From Dehalococcoidia bacterium (GTDB lineage: Bacteria; Chloroflexota; Dehalococcoidia; E44-bin15): 64,000 bases of DNA. The DNA lies in the NCBI GenBank assembly GCA_035528575.1, contig DATKYK010000016.1:42769-106768 (forward strand), written 5' to 3'. How positions within the stretch are numbered: the stretch's first letter is position 1; the number at the start of each line of letters is the position of its first letter. Made by a program: the position numbers and the translations under genes. The notes under the pieces are model-generated. The model had not been told where the DNA came from. It ran no database searches and saw only the letters and a program-made list of their open reading frames with translations. This document shows positions 54,017-63,126 of the stretch, one piece after another.

Positions 54017-54682
54017 CTAGCCGGGACAAATTGGGCATTTGCCTGGGAATACCCGCTTGAGGCTCCACTTTTCTAGCTGCTTCACTATTTTCGGAACTAA
54101 GTCCGAGGCTGTCCTGGGGACTATTATCTGATTGACGGGTAAGTGATTCTTTTTCAATTCTTGCTCTAGCCCCTGTGACAATGCTTGCTTTACCTCTTCC
54201 CACCATCGCCACAATTCCTCGTCTGCCAAGTGGACTTTCAATGCTTCAAACAAGGGTCGCCGCTCAAATTGGAACCGCACCTCCAAAGAACTATCGGTCT
54301 GCCGTCGAAAGCTAGGCTGTCCCCATTGCCATACACATTCTGATTCTGGACTTGGCTCGTATTCGTCAAGGTCTACATAAGAGATAAGTGTGTCCCAGGC
54401 TTCATCATATAATTCATCTCTCCATAGACGAATTTCGTCGCATAAATCCTCGAAATGCTTCCTTTTAGCGTCGACAATTAAAAGATTCCCAATAGACTCG
54501 CCAAGCACCTTCTTAGCTGCCTCAAAGTGCTTCTTCCTCTCCCGTATGAAGCGAGGATTCCGAAGTGGGAAATCTGTATCTTGCAGTTCTTCCAGGACAT
54601 CCGTGGGTGATGTTAAACCCCTCGCGAAACAATTAAATATGAATTCCAGTTCTTCTTCTGAAGATCCGGGATGTTTTCCCAT
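54017..54682 (-). CDS. Hypothetical protein inside the recombinase island
   Basis: A 221-residue charged, mostly helical protein of unknown family. It begins MGKHPGSSEEELEFIFNCFA with TAGGGGT upstream and ends in KCPICPG, a lone Cys pair. Trp-rich middle part (DEELWRWWEEVKQAL). No signal peptide or membrane helix. It is on the opposite strand between the two recombinases and is probably cargo of the island. Confidence 0.7.
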   Translation of the reverse strand: MGKHPGSSEEELEFIFNCFARGLTSPTDVLEELQDTDFPLRNPRFIRERKKHFEAAKKVLGESIGNLLIVDAKRKHFEDLCDEIRLWRDELYDEAWDTLISYVDLDEYEPSPESECVWQWGQPSFRRQTDSSLEVRFQFERRPLFEALKVHLADEELWRWWEEVKQALSQGLEQELKKNHLPVNQIIVPRTASDLVPKIVKQLEKWSLKRVFPGKCPICPG

Positions 54683-54761
54683 GATTAACCCCTATTATGT
54701 ACCAGTTTATGCCCTTGGGTTATGCTAGGCTATCTCTAGACAAATTGCAAGGAGGTCTGTC

Positions 54762-54941
54762 GTGAGATTAATGACGGTAAGCGAGGTGGCAAGGGAGATA
54801 GGGCGTTCCACCGACTGGCTCAGGGAAGCGGAACGGAAGGGAAAGATTCCCCGAGCAAGGCGGGACCTGAACGGCTGGCGAGTCTACACCGAGGAGGACA
54901 TATCCAAGATCAGGGAACTCCTCATCCCTAGTACTGTGTAA
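54762..54941 (+). CDS. Excisionase-like MerR-type HTH protein (59 residues)
   Basis: A short winged-helix protein: LMTVSEVAREIGRSTDWLRE (helix-turn-helix) and GWRVYTEEDISKIREL, the layout of phage Xis/AlpA- and MerR-like DNA-binding proteins. GTG start with AAGGAGGT 5 bases upstream. It lies directly ahead of the second recombinase on the same strand, the position expected for a recombination directionality factor. Confidence 0.75.
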   Translation: MRLMTVSEVAREIGRSTDWLREAERKGKIPRARRDLNGWRVYTEEDISKIRELLIPSTV

Positions 54942-54981
54942 TTGATGGCACTAGCTGACGGCAGGAACATAGGCGAATATC

Positions 54982-56031
54982 ATGCTTCTAATGGATCACC
55001 TTACTACTTTGGATACCCTGATTGAGGCCTATCGTCTCAATGCCCGAATTGAGGGCAAGAGCCCGAAGACGGTTGCTATTTACACTACTGCTCTCACTAT
55101 TCTTAACAATTTCCTGAAGCAGGATGGGCTTCCCACTGATGTCGGCGAGATCGGTGTGCTAGAGATTCGGCGGTTTATACTATATTTACAACAGACGAAA
55201 ACATATAAGGAACACCCTTATACAAGGCCGCAGCAGAAGGGACTAACCGGGCACACCATAAACTGCTACCTCAGGGCGATTAGAGCCTTCTGGAGCTGGC
55301 TCGTCTCCGAGGAAATTATTGAGACCAATCCCTTCCACAGGATAAAGATTCCGAAGTCGCCCAATAAGGTGATTCTCCCGTTTACAGACGATCAGATAAT
55401 GTCTCTCCTCGCTACCATTGATACCCACTCAGCTACAGGCTTTAGAGACTGGACGATGATCCTCACGCTTCTCGATACAGGAATCCGGGTGACCGAGCTC
55501 TCCAAAATAGAACTAAAGGACGCAAATGTAAATCAGCGCTCTCTGAAGGTCTGGGGCAAAGGGGCCAAGGAGCGAGTCGTGCCAATTGGAGGAACGGTTC
55601 AGAGGGCAATAGTAAAGTATGTGAACCGATACCGGTCCAACCCTGTCAATCAGCTATCGGATCGTCTTTTCCTTACTAGAGCCGGAGAGCCCTTAACGGC
55701 GAATCGTATCGAAACCATTATTGAAAACTACGGCAGGAAAGCAGGGATAGAGGGCGTTAGATGTTCGCCCCATACCTTTAGGCACACGTTTGCTATAAAT
55801 TACCTTCGGAATGGCGGGGACGTATTTTCTCTGCAACGAATACTAGGGCATAGCACACTTGATATGGTTAAGAACTATCTCAACTTAGCGCAGTCCGACC
55901 TTCAAGCCGCCCACTTGCGCTGTTCGCCGGTCGATAACATGCAATTAAAGGCTGGCAGAGCCTCCATACACAACATCAAAAGAGTCCCCATTGAGATAGC
56001 AATCCCGGTTCTGGTTGGAGATGGGCAATGA
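54982..56031 (+). CDS. Tyrosine recombinase (integrase), island copy 2
   Basis: A 349-residue paralogue of the recombinase at 52919: GKSPKTVAIYTTALTIL, TGIRVTELSKIEL (Arg), WGKGAKERVVP (Lys), HTFRHTFAINYLRNGGDVFS, GHSTLDMVKNYLN (His, Tyr). The extra C-terminal 25 residues have no counterpart in copy 1. The stop overlaps, as ATGA, the start of a decayed primase-polymerase frame. Confidence 0.92.
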   Translation: MLLMDHLTTLDTLIEAYRLNARIEGKSPKTVAIYTTALTILNNFLKQDGLPTDVGEIGVLEIRRFILYLQQTKTYKEHPYTRPQQKGLTGHTINCYLRAIRAFWSWLVSEEIIETNPFHRIKIPKSPNKVILPFTDDQIMSLLATIDTHSATGFRDWTMILTLLDTGIRVTELSKIELKDANVNQRSLKVWGKGAKERVVPIGGTVQRAIVKYVNRYRSNPVNQLSDRLFLTRAGEPLTANRIETIIENYGRKAGIEGVRCSPHTFRHTFAINYLRNGGDVFSLQRILGHSTLDMVKNYLNLAQSDLQAAHLRCSPVDNMQLKAGRASIHNIKRVPIEIAIPVLVGDGQ

Positions 56032-56330
56032 GCGGCAACACGCTTGTCTATCTCCAGCTATATCTCCGCCTCGGTCTAAGTCCTTTCCCTTTGAAGCCCC
56101 GCTCCAAGGAGCCATTGGTCAGTGGGGCTCGACAGGGCAGATTTCCCTTGGAGGAGGAGCGGTGAAGCTTATCTCTGAGCTAGAGGTAGTGCAGGAGGCA
56201 ACAGCAAAGGGTGGCTTCCTCAGAGATTTTGTCAACCATTGCTTCACCCATAACGGATGCTCCCAAAGTGCTGCACCTATGGGTTGCCCTGGGCACGCTA
56301 GCTGGGCCTAGCGACCCTATTCCACAACTA
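56028..56330 (+). pseudogene. Decayed primase-polymerase / DUF3987-type gene remnant
   Basis: ATG 56028 overlaps the recombinase stop and has GGAG upstream. Its 45 codons read YLRLGLSPFPLKPRSKEPLV, the typical N-terminus of bifunctional primase-polymerases of mobile elements, and then stop at 56163. The next frame contains GGFLRDFVN, and the original frame again SPITDAPKVLHLWVALGTLA, which resembles the start of the DUF3987/helicase-like part of such proteins. The stretch therefore looks like a large internal deletion plus frameshift of a replication gene once coupled to the recombinase. Confidence 0.55.
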
Positions 56331-56434
56331 AAAATCCATACCTTTTTTGAACTGTCGCCAGTTTTGGCTGATTATAGCACAATCAACATCAATCCCTAAA
56401 AATAATCCCAAATCAAAAAATAACGGAGGTTACA

Positions 56435-57268
56435 ATGGTATCCTGTGATATATGCGGTAAAGAATTTAAAAATACTCAAGGCTTAAGAGGACACAAAAAT
56501 TTCGTTCACGCCGACACTGGAATCAGCATTGGGCAGCCGGTAGCTCAGCAAGCCGCCCAGCAGCCACTGAGTTCCAATTTAGGTACTCGAGTAACTACTG
56601 AGCAGAGGCTGAGCCAACTGGAGAATAGATTTGCTAGGCTGGAGCATATTACTGGAGTTGGGGAAACGGACGAACTGGAGAAGCTACTCAGTATTACTGA
56701 CACACCACTTACTGGGCGAGTTGCCCAGCTTACTGAGCAACTTAGTAAACTGACTGAGCAATTGAAATCTGAATACGTTTCCAGAGAGGCAATGGAGACC
56801 ATAGTGGCTGAGCTAACTGGAGAATCTGAGTCCCTTCACAAAGAGATAGCAAATACATATAACATGTCGGCCATTGCCATACGCGAGAGCCATGAATCGT
56901 GTGAGAATAGCTTTTCGAAAATAGAAGGGCAATCAACAGCTACAGCTAACGAGTTATATGAGCTATCGAAAAACGTCAAACATATCCGGGAGTCAGTCCA
57001 AGGTAATCGCGCTTCAGTTAATCAGCTAAATACCAAATTAGTTTCACTCGAATATACGTTATCTGAGCTTGAGAAAAAGATTATTAGAGTGAACAACCTT
57101 GCGAGGCGCGTGCCGACAGGGGAAATAGTCAGTATCCAGCTAAGTGACAAGCGTGAGCATCACTTCCGAGAGTATAAGAGTTCAGAAGCATTAGCTCAGC
57201 CTTATAGAACTAAACGTGATCTAATTTTGGGTGACCGATGGGTAGATTTGGCAGAACCGGAGGATTAG
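56435..57268 (+). CDS. C2H2 zinc-finger protein with long coiled coil
   Basis: A 277-residue protein. One classical C2H2 finger is at the N-terminus (Cys4, Cys7, His20, His25 in CDICGKEFKNTQGLRGHKNF), then a Gln/Ala linker and long coiled-coil segments (about 55-235), ending in a beta-rich tail with LGDRWVDLAEPED. GGAGG precedes the ATG. C2H2 fingers are rare in bacteria and more usual in archaea and their viruses. Likely island cargo or a regulator; function unknown. Confidence 0.72.
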   Translation: MVSCDICGKEFKNTQGLRGHKNFVHADTGISIGQPVAQQAAQQPLSSNLGTRVTTEQRLSQLENRFARLEHITGVGETDELEKLLSITDTPLTGRVAQLTEQLSKLTEQLKSEYVSREAMETIVAELTGESESLHKEIANTYNMSAIAIRESHESCENSFSKIEGQSTATANELYELSKNVKHIRESVQGNRASVNQLNTKLVSLEYTLSELEKKIIRVNNLARRVPTGEIVSIQLSDKREHHFREYKSSEALAQPYRTKRDLILGDRWVDLAEPED

Positions 57269-57674
57269 ATAGTCACGCCAAAATTAACCAAAAGATGAAA
57301 TGTTCAATAGCTACAATCTAGATAATTTTATCAGCATTCGCTTTACTATAGAGCGAGCAGTTGTTAACCTTTAGGTTATTGGTTCGGATCTAACTCAGAG
57401 AGCCATTTAAGTTAGAAGCAAGAACCTTTTCCAAGACTTTTGCATTTGTCTATTAGAAAGCGGCCAAGAGAACGTACAGGGACAAATTGGATGTTGGTTA
57501 ATTGACTGAACAGAATAGAAGTTTGTGTGATTGATTAAACGATCTGGACTTTTGTTACCTAATATACATCCTCGATTGCCCGAATGTCATCAAGTGTTAT
57601 AAATTGGCCACGATGAGGATTACAGAGTCTGCTACGGGCAGAGATGCTAGCAACTAGTATCCCTCGCTATGGAT
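57269..57674. other. Right flank of the island, 406 bp without genes
   Basis: No ORF supported. No copy of the tRNA-Arg 3' end long enough to be an attR site was found by eye. Confidence 0.4.
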
Positions 57675-58892
57675 CTATTCGAAAACCCCATCCAATAAAT
57701 AGCTATCATATTCTTCCTGTGACATACCCAGAAGCTCTTTGTACACATACTCGCTGTGCTCCCCCAAAAGAGGAGACCCTCTCTTCAACTCTCTTGGGGT
57801 CTTGGATAGCGTAAAGCAACCCCCTAGATAAGAGTGACGCCCTAACACAGGGTGATCCAACTCCCAGAATTGATGCCGATGCTTTACCTGAGGATCGTGC
57901 TCACATACATCTTCGGCATTTTGCACCACTCCTGCCGCCACTCCAGCTTCTTGCATCTTGGCCATAACGTCCTCAGGGGGATAGTTAACCGTCCACTCCT
58001 CTATTAAGCGGTCTAAATCCGCCTCATTTTTCTTCCTTCCCAGAAGCGTTTGAAACCTTGCCTCCTTTGACCACTCTGGGTTGCCCATGACCTCACAAAG
58101 AGATCTCCATTCTTGGTCGGTGAATACGGCAATTGCACACCACCTGTCGTCCCCTTGGCATGGGTAGGTGTTATGAGGCGCGGCGTAATGGCAACTGTTA
58201 CCAGCCCTGGTCTGGATTCGCCCGTTTACTGTGTAATCCAACAATGCTGGAGTAAAACCGAATATGGCCGTCTCAAGCTCAGAGAGATCTATATACTGCC
58301 CTTGTCCTGTTCTCCTTCTATAGTCCAGAGCAGCTATTACTGCCGTCACCCCTAGAGTAGGGGCAATAAAATCCGGCACAGATTGCCCTACCATGACCGA
58401 TCTTCCATCAGGCCTTCCAGCAATATTGGTAAAGCCGGCGTACGCTTGTAACTGAGGGCCGTAACCAGGCATGTCGGCGTGAGGCCCGGTGTTCCCAAAC
58501 AGCGAGGTACTGATCATAATAATGTCAGGCCTCAGCTTCTTTATGTCTTCGTAGCTCAATCCCCATTTCGCTATTGTACCAGGGCGGAAGTTATCGACTA
58601 CCACATCGGCCCACCTGACCAGCATTTGGGCGACCTCCAGGGCTCGTGGATGATTCATATTCAGGCCAACGCTCAGCCTGTCATTGTTAACAATGTCAAA
58701 CAGGAAACTGCCGTTTACGTTAACCACGTCATCCTTCCAGGGTGGGGCAAGTCTCACATTATCAGGCCTCTTCATTGATTCAATGCGGACGGTCGTGGCT
58801 CCGTGCTCAGCGAAGGTTTTCATAGTAAGCGTGCCCACCCCCGCATACACAAACCCAGCAATCTTGACATCTTCAAAAACGTGCCGTTGCAT
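57675..58892 (-). CDS. CaiB/BaiF class III CoA-transferase, first subunit-like copy
   Basis: A 405-residue class III (formyl-CoA transferase type) CoA-transferase. HGATTVRIESMKRPDNVR, VVDNFRPGTIAKWGLSYEDI, GYGPQLQAYAG and VPDFIAPTLGVTAV are family landmarks; the Asp of VPDF lies where the acyl-CoA-forming Asp is expected. It is 21 bases downstream of a second CaiB gene with little sequence identity, as in heteromeric class III transferases. GGAGG precedes the ATG. Substrate unknown. Confidence 0.88.
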   Translation of the reverse strand: MQRHVFEDVKIAGFVYAGVGTLTMKTFAEHGATTVRIESMKRPDNVRLAPPWKDDVVNVNGSFLFDIVNNDRLSVGLNMNHPRALEVAQMLVRWADVVVDNFRPGTIAKWGLSYEDIKKLRPDIIMISTSLFGNTGPHADMPGYGPQLQAYAGFTNIAGRPDGRSVMVGQSVPDFIAPTLGVTAVIAALDYRRRTGQGQYIDLSELETAIFGFTPALLDYTVNGRIQTRAGNSCHYAAPHNTYPCQGDDRWCAIAVFTDQEWRSLCEVMGNPEWSKEARFQTLLGRKKNEADLDRLIEEWTVNYPPEDVMAKMQEAGVAAGVVQNAEDVCEHDPQVKHRHQFWELDHPVLGRHSYLGGCFTLSKTPRELKRGSPLLGEHSEYVYKELLGMSQEEYDSYLLDGVFE

Positions 58893-58913
58893 CTCAAACC
58901 TCCTCCAACACGT

Positions 58914-60155
58914 CTAGATTACTCTGGCTGCTCTTAGGTCAATAAGGTCCTTCGTGGTAAAGCCCATCTCCGCCTCGTAGACCTCCTGGTTATGCTCACC
59001 AATAAGAGGAGGACGTCGCCATTCGCCAATAGGGGTCTCCGAAAATAGAGCAAAGGCCCCTGGATATGTAACCTGGTCGTCTAACTCCTCGTGGTTAACC
59101 GTCCTAAAGAAGTCTCTTCCCTGAAGCTGTTCGTCTTCCACCAAATCCTTGGTATCACTTAAGCGGTAGAGCATAATCTTCTCCTTCAGGGCTTCCTCCC
59201 AAAGCTCTTCCTTAGTCTGGCTTTTGAAGAATTCTCCCAGTACCTGAAAAAGATAGGTAAATTCTTCCATGGCGGTTTCCCCGATACCCCACTGCGACCA
59301 GTCCTTTGCTTTCAACGCTTCCGGGGCCATCCCTTTCCTATCCATAAACTCAACCAGTAGCCGATTATTCCTTCCCCCTGGCTGCCCCCCTAGCAAGAGA
59401 AAAGCTACGTCTCCGTCTTTGCACTCCCATAGAATTGGCATTCTCAGACCCTTTCGAATAGTTAGCCCTCGCCCCGGCTTATCTAGCACTTGCCTGGCGG
59501 CAATCCATTGCGGCAAATACTCCAGAGATATGAAAATCCAAGTATCCCGTGCTGAGACATCAACATGTTGCCCTTCACCAGTTCCGGCGCTGTGGTATAG
59601 AGCCACCATGGTCCCCTGCGCAGCCTGTATGGCTGCCTGCACATAAGACTGGGGAACGCTCACTCGAAACGGACTATCCTCGGGCTCACCGGTGACCGCC
59701 ATTATCATTCCCATAGCGGCAACCACTATATCAGGAGCTTTATAGTGTGCATAGGGACCTGTTCCACCAAAACCGCTGATAGAGGTCATGACCAGGCTTG
59801 GCTTTATTTCACTCAGTACTGAATAGCCCAAACCTATGTTGTCCATGTACGCGGGCTCGAATGACTCAATGACGACGTCAGCACCTTTAACCAGCCTCTT
59901 GAACATATCCTTGCCTTGGGCGGTTTCTATATCTAAGGTGATGGAACGCTTGTTGGTATTGTATGCCCAGAAAAGGAGGCTCTTGCTTGGGTCTACAATG
60001 TCATGATAAAAGGGCCCCCTGTGCCTGGCCAGAGCACCACCTACCTTCTCCACCTGTATAACGTCTGCTCCCATGTCGGCAAGAATCTTTCCACAAGCCA
60101 TACTTTCTTCGTCTGTCAGGTCTAAAACGTGGTATGGTTCCAGCATCTTCTTCAT
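58914..60155 (-). CDS. CaiB/BaiF class III CoA-transferase, second subunit-like copy
   Basis: A 413-residue CaiB-type protein: VLDLTDEESMACGKILADMG, VIQVEKVGG, SITLDIETAQGKDMFKRLV, VVIESFEPAYMDNIGLGY and GTGEGQHVDVSARDT. At the position of the catalytic Asp it reads RVSVPQSYVQAA (no Asp), so it may be the non-catalytic partner of the copy at 57675, which has VPDF there. It lies 177 bases after the acetone-carboxylase gamma gene, on the same strand. Confidence 0.87.
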   Translation of the reverse strand: MKKMLEPYHVLDLTDEESMACGKILADMGADVIQVEKVGGALARHRGPFYHDIVDPSKSLLFWAYNTNKRSITLDIETAQGKDMFKRLVKGADVVIESFEPAYMDNIGLGYSVLSEIKPSLVMTSISGFGGTGPYAHYKAPDIVVAAMGMIMAVTGEPEDSPFRVSVPQSYVQAAIQAAQGTMVALYHSAGTGEGQHVDVSARDTWIFISLEYLPQWIAARQVLDKPGRGLTIRKGLRMPILWECKDGDVAFLLLGGQPGGRNNRLLVEFMDRKGMAPEALKAKDWSQWGIGETAMEEFTYLFQVLGEFFKSQTKEELWEEALKEKIMLYRLSDTKDLVEDEQLQGRDFFRTVNHEELDDQVTYPGAFALFSETPIGEWRRPPLIGEHNQEVYEAEMGFTTKDLIDLRAARVI

Positions 60156-60332
60156 CCCCTTCTCTCCTCCACTTCATATAAGTATAGTAGGCAAACCAGA
60201 CTCTTGATCATCGGGATCATGCATCTCCTTGAATTCTGTTAAGCAGGTAAGCGAAGCGACGAAGTGACGCTGAGTAAAAGGGCCTAAACATCCAGAGAAT
60301 CTTACCTCTCTCGATCTAGCTATCAGGGCACA

Positions 60333-60881
60333 TTACGCGATGTCACGTCCCCACTCCCTGGTGATCTGGTAAGTCATATCCCGGAACTCTTTCTCATCGG
60401 GAAGCGGCCTTACCAGCCACTCCCTGTAGAAACTATCTATGTCGGGCAGGGCATCGAAGATGATCGGATAACCTACGGGTACAGCCTCCACCTTGAGCAG
60501 ACTGCCGCACCCCGGGCAGTAGAACTCCCGCACTTCGCACAGGTTGGGGTCGGGGCACTTGAGGCCGGGATAAATCTCCTCCAACTTCTCGGTATCGTCT
60601 CTGGCGAAGATCAAAGCGTTCAGCTTCCAGTTCTGCCGCCAGTCCCCGAACTCATGCCCGCAGTCGCACTTTACGATCCGCTCTCCGGCCTTGTCCACTA
60701 CGTAGAGGTGCTCGCCCAGGGGCAGCAGTATCCTCTCCAGCCAGGGAACGCGCTCCTGGAGGATCTCGACATACTTGTCGAATCTATCGTCGTCCTTGGG
60801 CTTGCTCATAATTTCGAAGGTCTTGTGCCAGGGGAGCCTGCCGTCGTAAAGGTCTCTCAAATCCTCTTTGCTGTATGGCAT
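60333..60881 (-). CDS. Acetone carboxylase gamma-subunit-like protein
   Basis: A 182-residue protein matching the small subunit of acetone carboxylase: YSKEDLRDLYDGRLPWHKTF at the N-terminus, CDCGHEFGDWRQNWKL, CPDPNLCEVREFYCPGCGSLL. Six to seven Cys suggest a zinc site. This subunit is specific to acetone (and related ketone) carboxylases and is not found with plain hydantoinases, which supports the ketone-carboxylase reading of the operon. Nine bases after the alpha-subunit-like gene. Confidence 0.87.
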   Translation of the reverse strand: MPYSKEDLRDLYDGRLPWHKTFEIMSKPKDDDRFDKYVEILQERVPWLERILLPLGEHLYVVDKAGERIVKCDCGHEFGDWRQNWKLNALIFARDDTEKLEEIYPGLKCPDPNLCEVREFYCPGCGSLLKVEAVPVGYPIIFDALPDIDSFYREWLVRPLPDEKEFRDMTYQITREWGRDIA

Positions 60882-60890
60882 TTCATCACC

Positions 60891-63086
60891 TCACAGATTA
60901 AAATCATCGGGCAGCGCCCAGAAGTCCTTGAACTCCTGGGTGAAGGCCTCGCTAAGCCTCATACTACTCTGGTACATCTCCAGAATCTTGCCGTCGAGAT
61001 TACGCTCCATCAGCCTCTGACGGGACTTCTGCCACCACTGCTCTACCGGCACACCGCGCGACAATCTCTCCTTTCTCTTGGCTTCGCGCAGTTTGCTGGT
61101 GGCAGCCTCATCGATCTGCCACTCCTCGGTCATCTCGTTGAAGATCACGTCGACGCAGTAGATATTTCTGGCCATCCAATCAGTGGCAAATCCTTCATCT
61201 AGGTCATCTTTAATTCTCCTCGGCTCTCTCTCAATGGGGTCACCCAGTCCCCCGGCAGAAGCCGTGTCGGTAACAAGTACGTCGCCATCATAGACCAGTA
61301 TCGGTGGTGGTATAAGGCCCACGTTGGTGACTTGGCCCTGAATTCTATCCTTCCACTCGGCGGGATGGCCCAGCTCGTGGAGAAGTGGTTGCCTATTCTC
61401 TATCAATTCCTGTAGATTATCGTAACGAACCAGGAGGGTATTTCGTTTGCCGCCGGGATAGCCACCGAACTGGCCGAGATTGGGGATGATGCCATCAGAA
61501 GCGGTCCCAATGGCCCCACTGGCAATAGTCTGTGTTACTCTGTGAAGCAGCGTGACACTGGCTAGTGCCACGCCGGAGCGGAATTTGCCGTACCCAGTGG
61601 AGTAGGGTTCAAATCGCCGTGTCATCTCCAGCTGGGGTACGAAGAGTTCCCACACTTCTGCATTGCCCATATCAACTAGCTGGGTGGCTATCCACCCCCC
61701 ACAATCGCACCCATCGCCAACCCCCGTAGCCCCAGGCCCGAAGGTACCTGTTTCGGCAGCCAACAGAGGGCGCTTGGTACCCAGTGCGTCGTAGCCAGCC
61801 ATCTGCCAGCCAGCACTGGAACGCCAGTTGAACGTCTCCTCCCTGAACCCACGCAGATAATAGGCAATCCCTAACATACTTTGCCACAGGCCGAACAGAT
61901 CAAATATTGGGGCCCATGGGTCCGCGGTCGCCAGCCTCTTGATCTCACTTGGGTTCAGCAAGGAATCGACAGCTGGCTCCTTAATCTCGCAGGCGAGAAG
62001 GGTTCCTAGATTGGAACGGCCGTCGTACGAGATGGTCTGCGTCAGGACTGTTGAGAAGCAACCCCGCAGGCCGGTGGGAGTTCCGTTGAAGGGGTGCCAT
62101 CCCCACTCGCCAGTCCCTTCGAAATCCAGCACCAGACGCCCGGACGGCAAGATGTCAGTCTGTATGGGGATTAGCCGTATGGTATCCCGATTGGCAGGGA
62201 GCCAGGAAATTGGTTGCTTTGCCATATCAAGTTCAACAGGTACCACATCTCGGTAGCGCCCGGGAACCGTCCTCTGCCGAACGCGGGCGAGCTGGTTGCG
62301 CCGCTCTTCCTCTATGAGCTCCCTCGTGGCCCTCTTGTAGTAGTCGAGTCCGAATTCACGAATTATGTTTTTGACCTCTTCGCGCACCCTGATATTGGCT
62401 GCTATGGCCCCCTTGCGATTTAACAGAAACATATCCGCCATATCCAGGCTGAGCTCGATCTTGAGCTCGAAGTCTCTCCTGAGAAGATCATTGGCCCCCC
62501 ATTTCTCACAACAGAACCTCAATCCGTCCGAGCCCCGCTCTGCATTTGCCGTGGGCATGCATCCCGGGCTCACTGCGCCAATATCCATCTCCATAATCAC
62601 CGTGCAAACCCAGCCCACCAGTTCGCCTTCCCAGAAAATCGGCAGGATATCGTAGACATCAGCAGGGTGCATGCCGGCGATAACGGGATCATTGGCTATG
62701 AACAGGTCGCCCTCATTTATGCCCACGTCCTGCTCGTAGTTCTGTTTGATCATCCACTGTATGCACTCACCCATCGGCATGATGTGAGCCTGGATGCCGG
62801 TCGATTGGGCGATGCTGGCTCCATCAGCGGTATAGAATCCGAGGCAGAGTTCGGCCACCTCTCGCACAAAAGGTGAAGCGGATATCATACGGGTAGTCTC
62901 CCTGCCCGCCATCAAAGATGCCATTATCCGGGAATGAAAAAGCTCGCTCTTGACAGGGTCCTCTCTGAGTAGGTAAGGCTCGGTGATGCCAGCATAGCAA
63001 CCAGTCTCCCAGTACAGCCTCTCATTTTCCTCCATCATCTGCTTGAGGGTCTTCCCGCCTTCTCCTATTCCTTTGCTCTCGCTCAT
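60891..63086 (-). CDS. Acetone carboxylase alpha-subunit-like / hydantoinase B family protein
   Basis: A 731-residue HyuB-family protein, close in length to the alpha subunit of acetone carboxylases (ATP-dependent carboxylation of a ketone to a beta-keto acid). GMHPADVYDILPIFWEGELVGWV, NGTPTGLRGCFSTVLTQTIS and SAGGLGDPIEREPRRI are typical. ATG 63086 is taken as start: GGAGG lies 5 bases upstream, and the longer frame to 63209 runs into the upstream gene's stop region. Confidence 0.87.
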   Translation of the reverse strand: MSESKGIGEGGKTLKQMMEENERLYWETGCYAGITEPYLLREDPVKSELFHSRIMASLMAGRETTRMISASPFVREVAELCLGFYTADGASIAQSTGIQAHIMPMGECIQWMIKQNYEQDVGINEGDLFIANDPVIAGMHPADVYDILPIFWEGELVGWVCTVIMEMDIGAVSPGCMPTANAERGSDGLRFCCEKWGANDLLRRDFELKIELSLDMADMFLLNRKGAIAANIRVREEVKNIIREFGLDYYKRATRELIEEERRNQLARVRQRTVPGRYRDVVPVELDMAKQPISWLPANRDTIRLIPIQTDILPSGRLVLDFEGTGEWGWHPFNGTPTGLRGCFSTVLTQTISYDGRSNLGTLLACEIKEPAVDSLLNPSEIKRLATADPWAPIFDLFGLWQSMLGIAYYLRGFREETFNWRSSAGWQMAGYDALGTKRPLLAAETGTFGPGATGVGDGCDCGGWIATQLVDMGNAEVWELFVPQLEMTRRFEPYSTGYGKFRSGVALASVTLLHRVTQTIASGAIGTASDGIIPNLGQFGGYPGGKRNTLLVRYDNLQELIENRQPLLHELGHPAEWKDRIQGQVTNVGLIPPPILVYDGDVLVTDTASAGGLGDPIEREPRRIKDDLDEGFATDWMARNIYCVDVIFNEMTEEWQIDEAATSKLREAKRKERLSRGVPVEQWWQKSRQRLMERNLDGKILEMYQSSMRLSEAFTQEFKDFWALPDDFNL

Positions 63087-63126
63087 CATAACCTCCTCTG
63101 ATCGCTGTTTCCCAATTGGGGAATCC

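Noticed and set aside
57269..57674. attR copy of the tRNA-Arg 3' end
   Set aside because: Only short chance matches such as ACAGGGACA were found; nothing long enough to be an attachment core.
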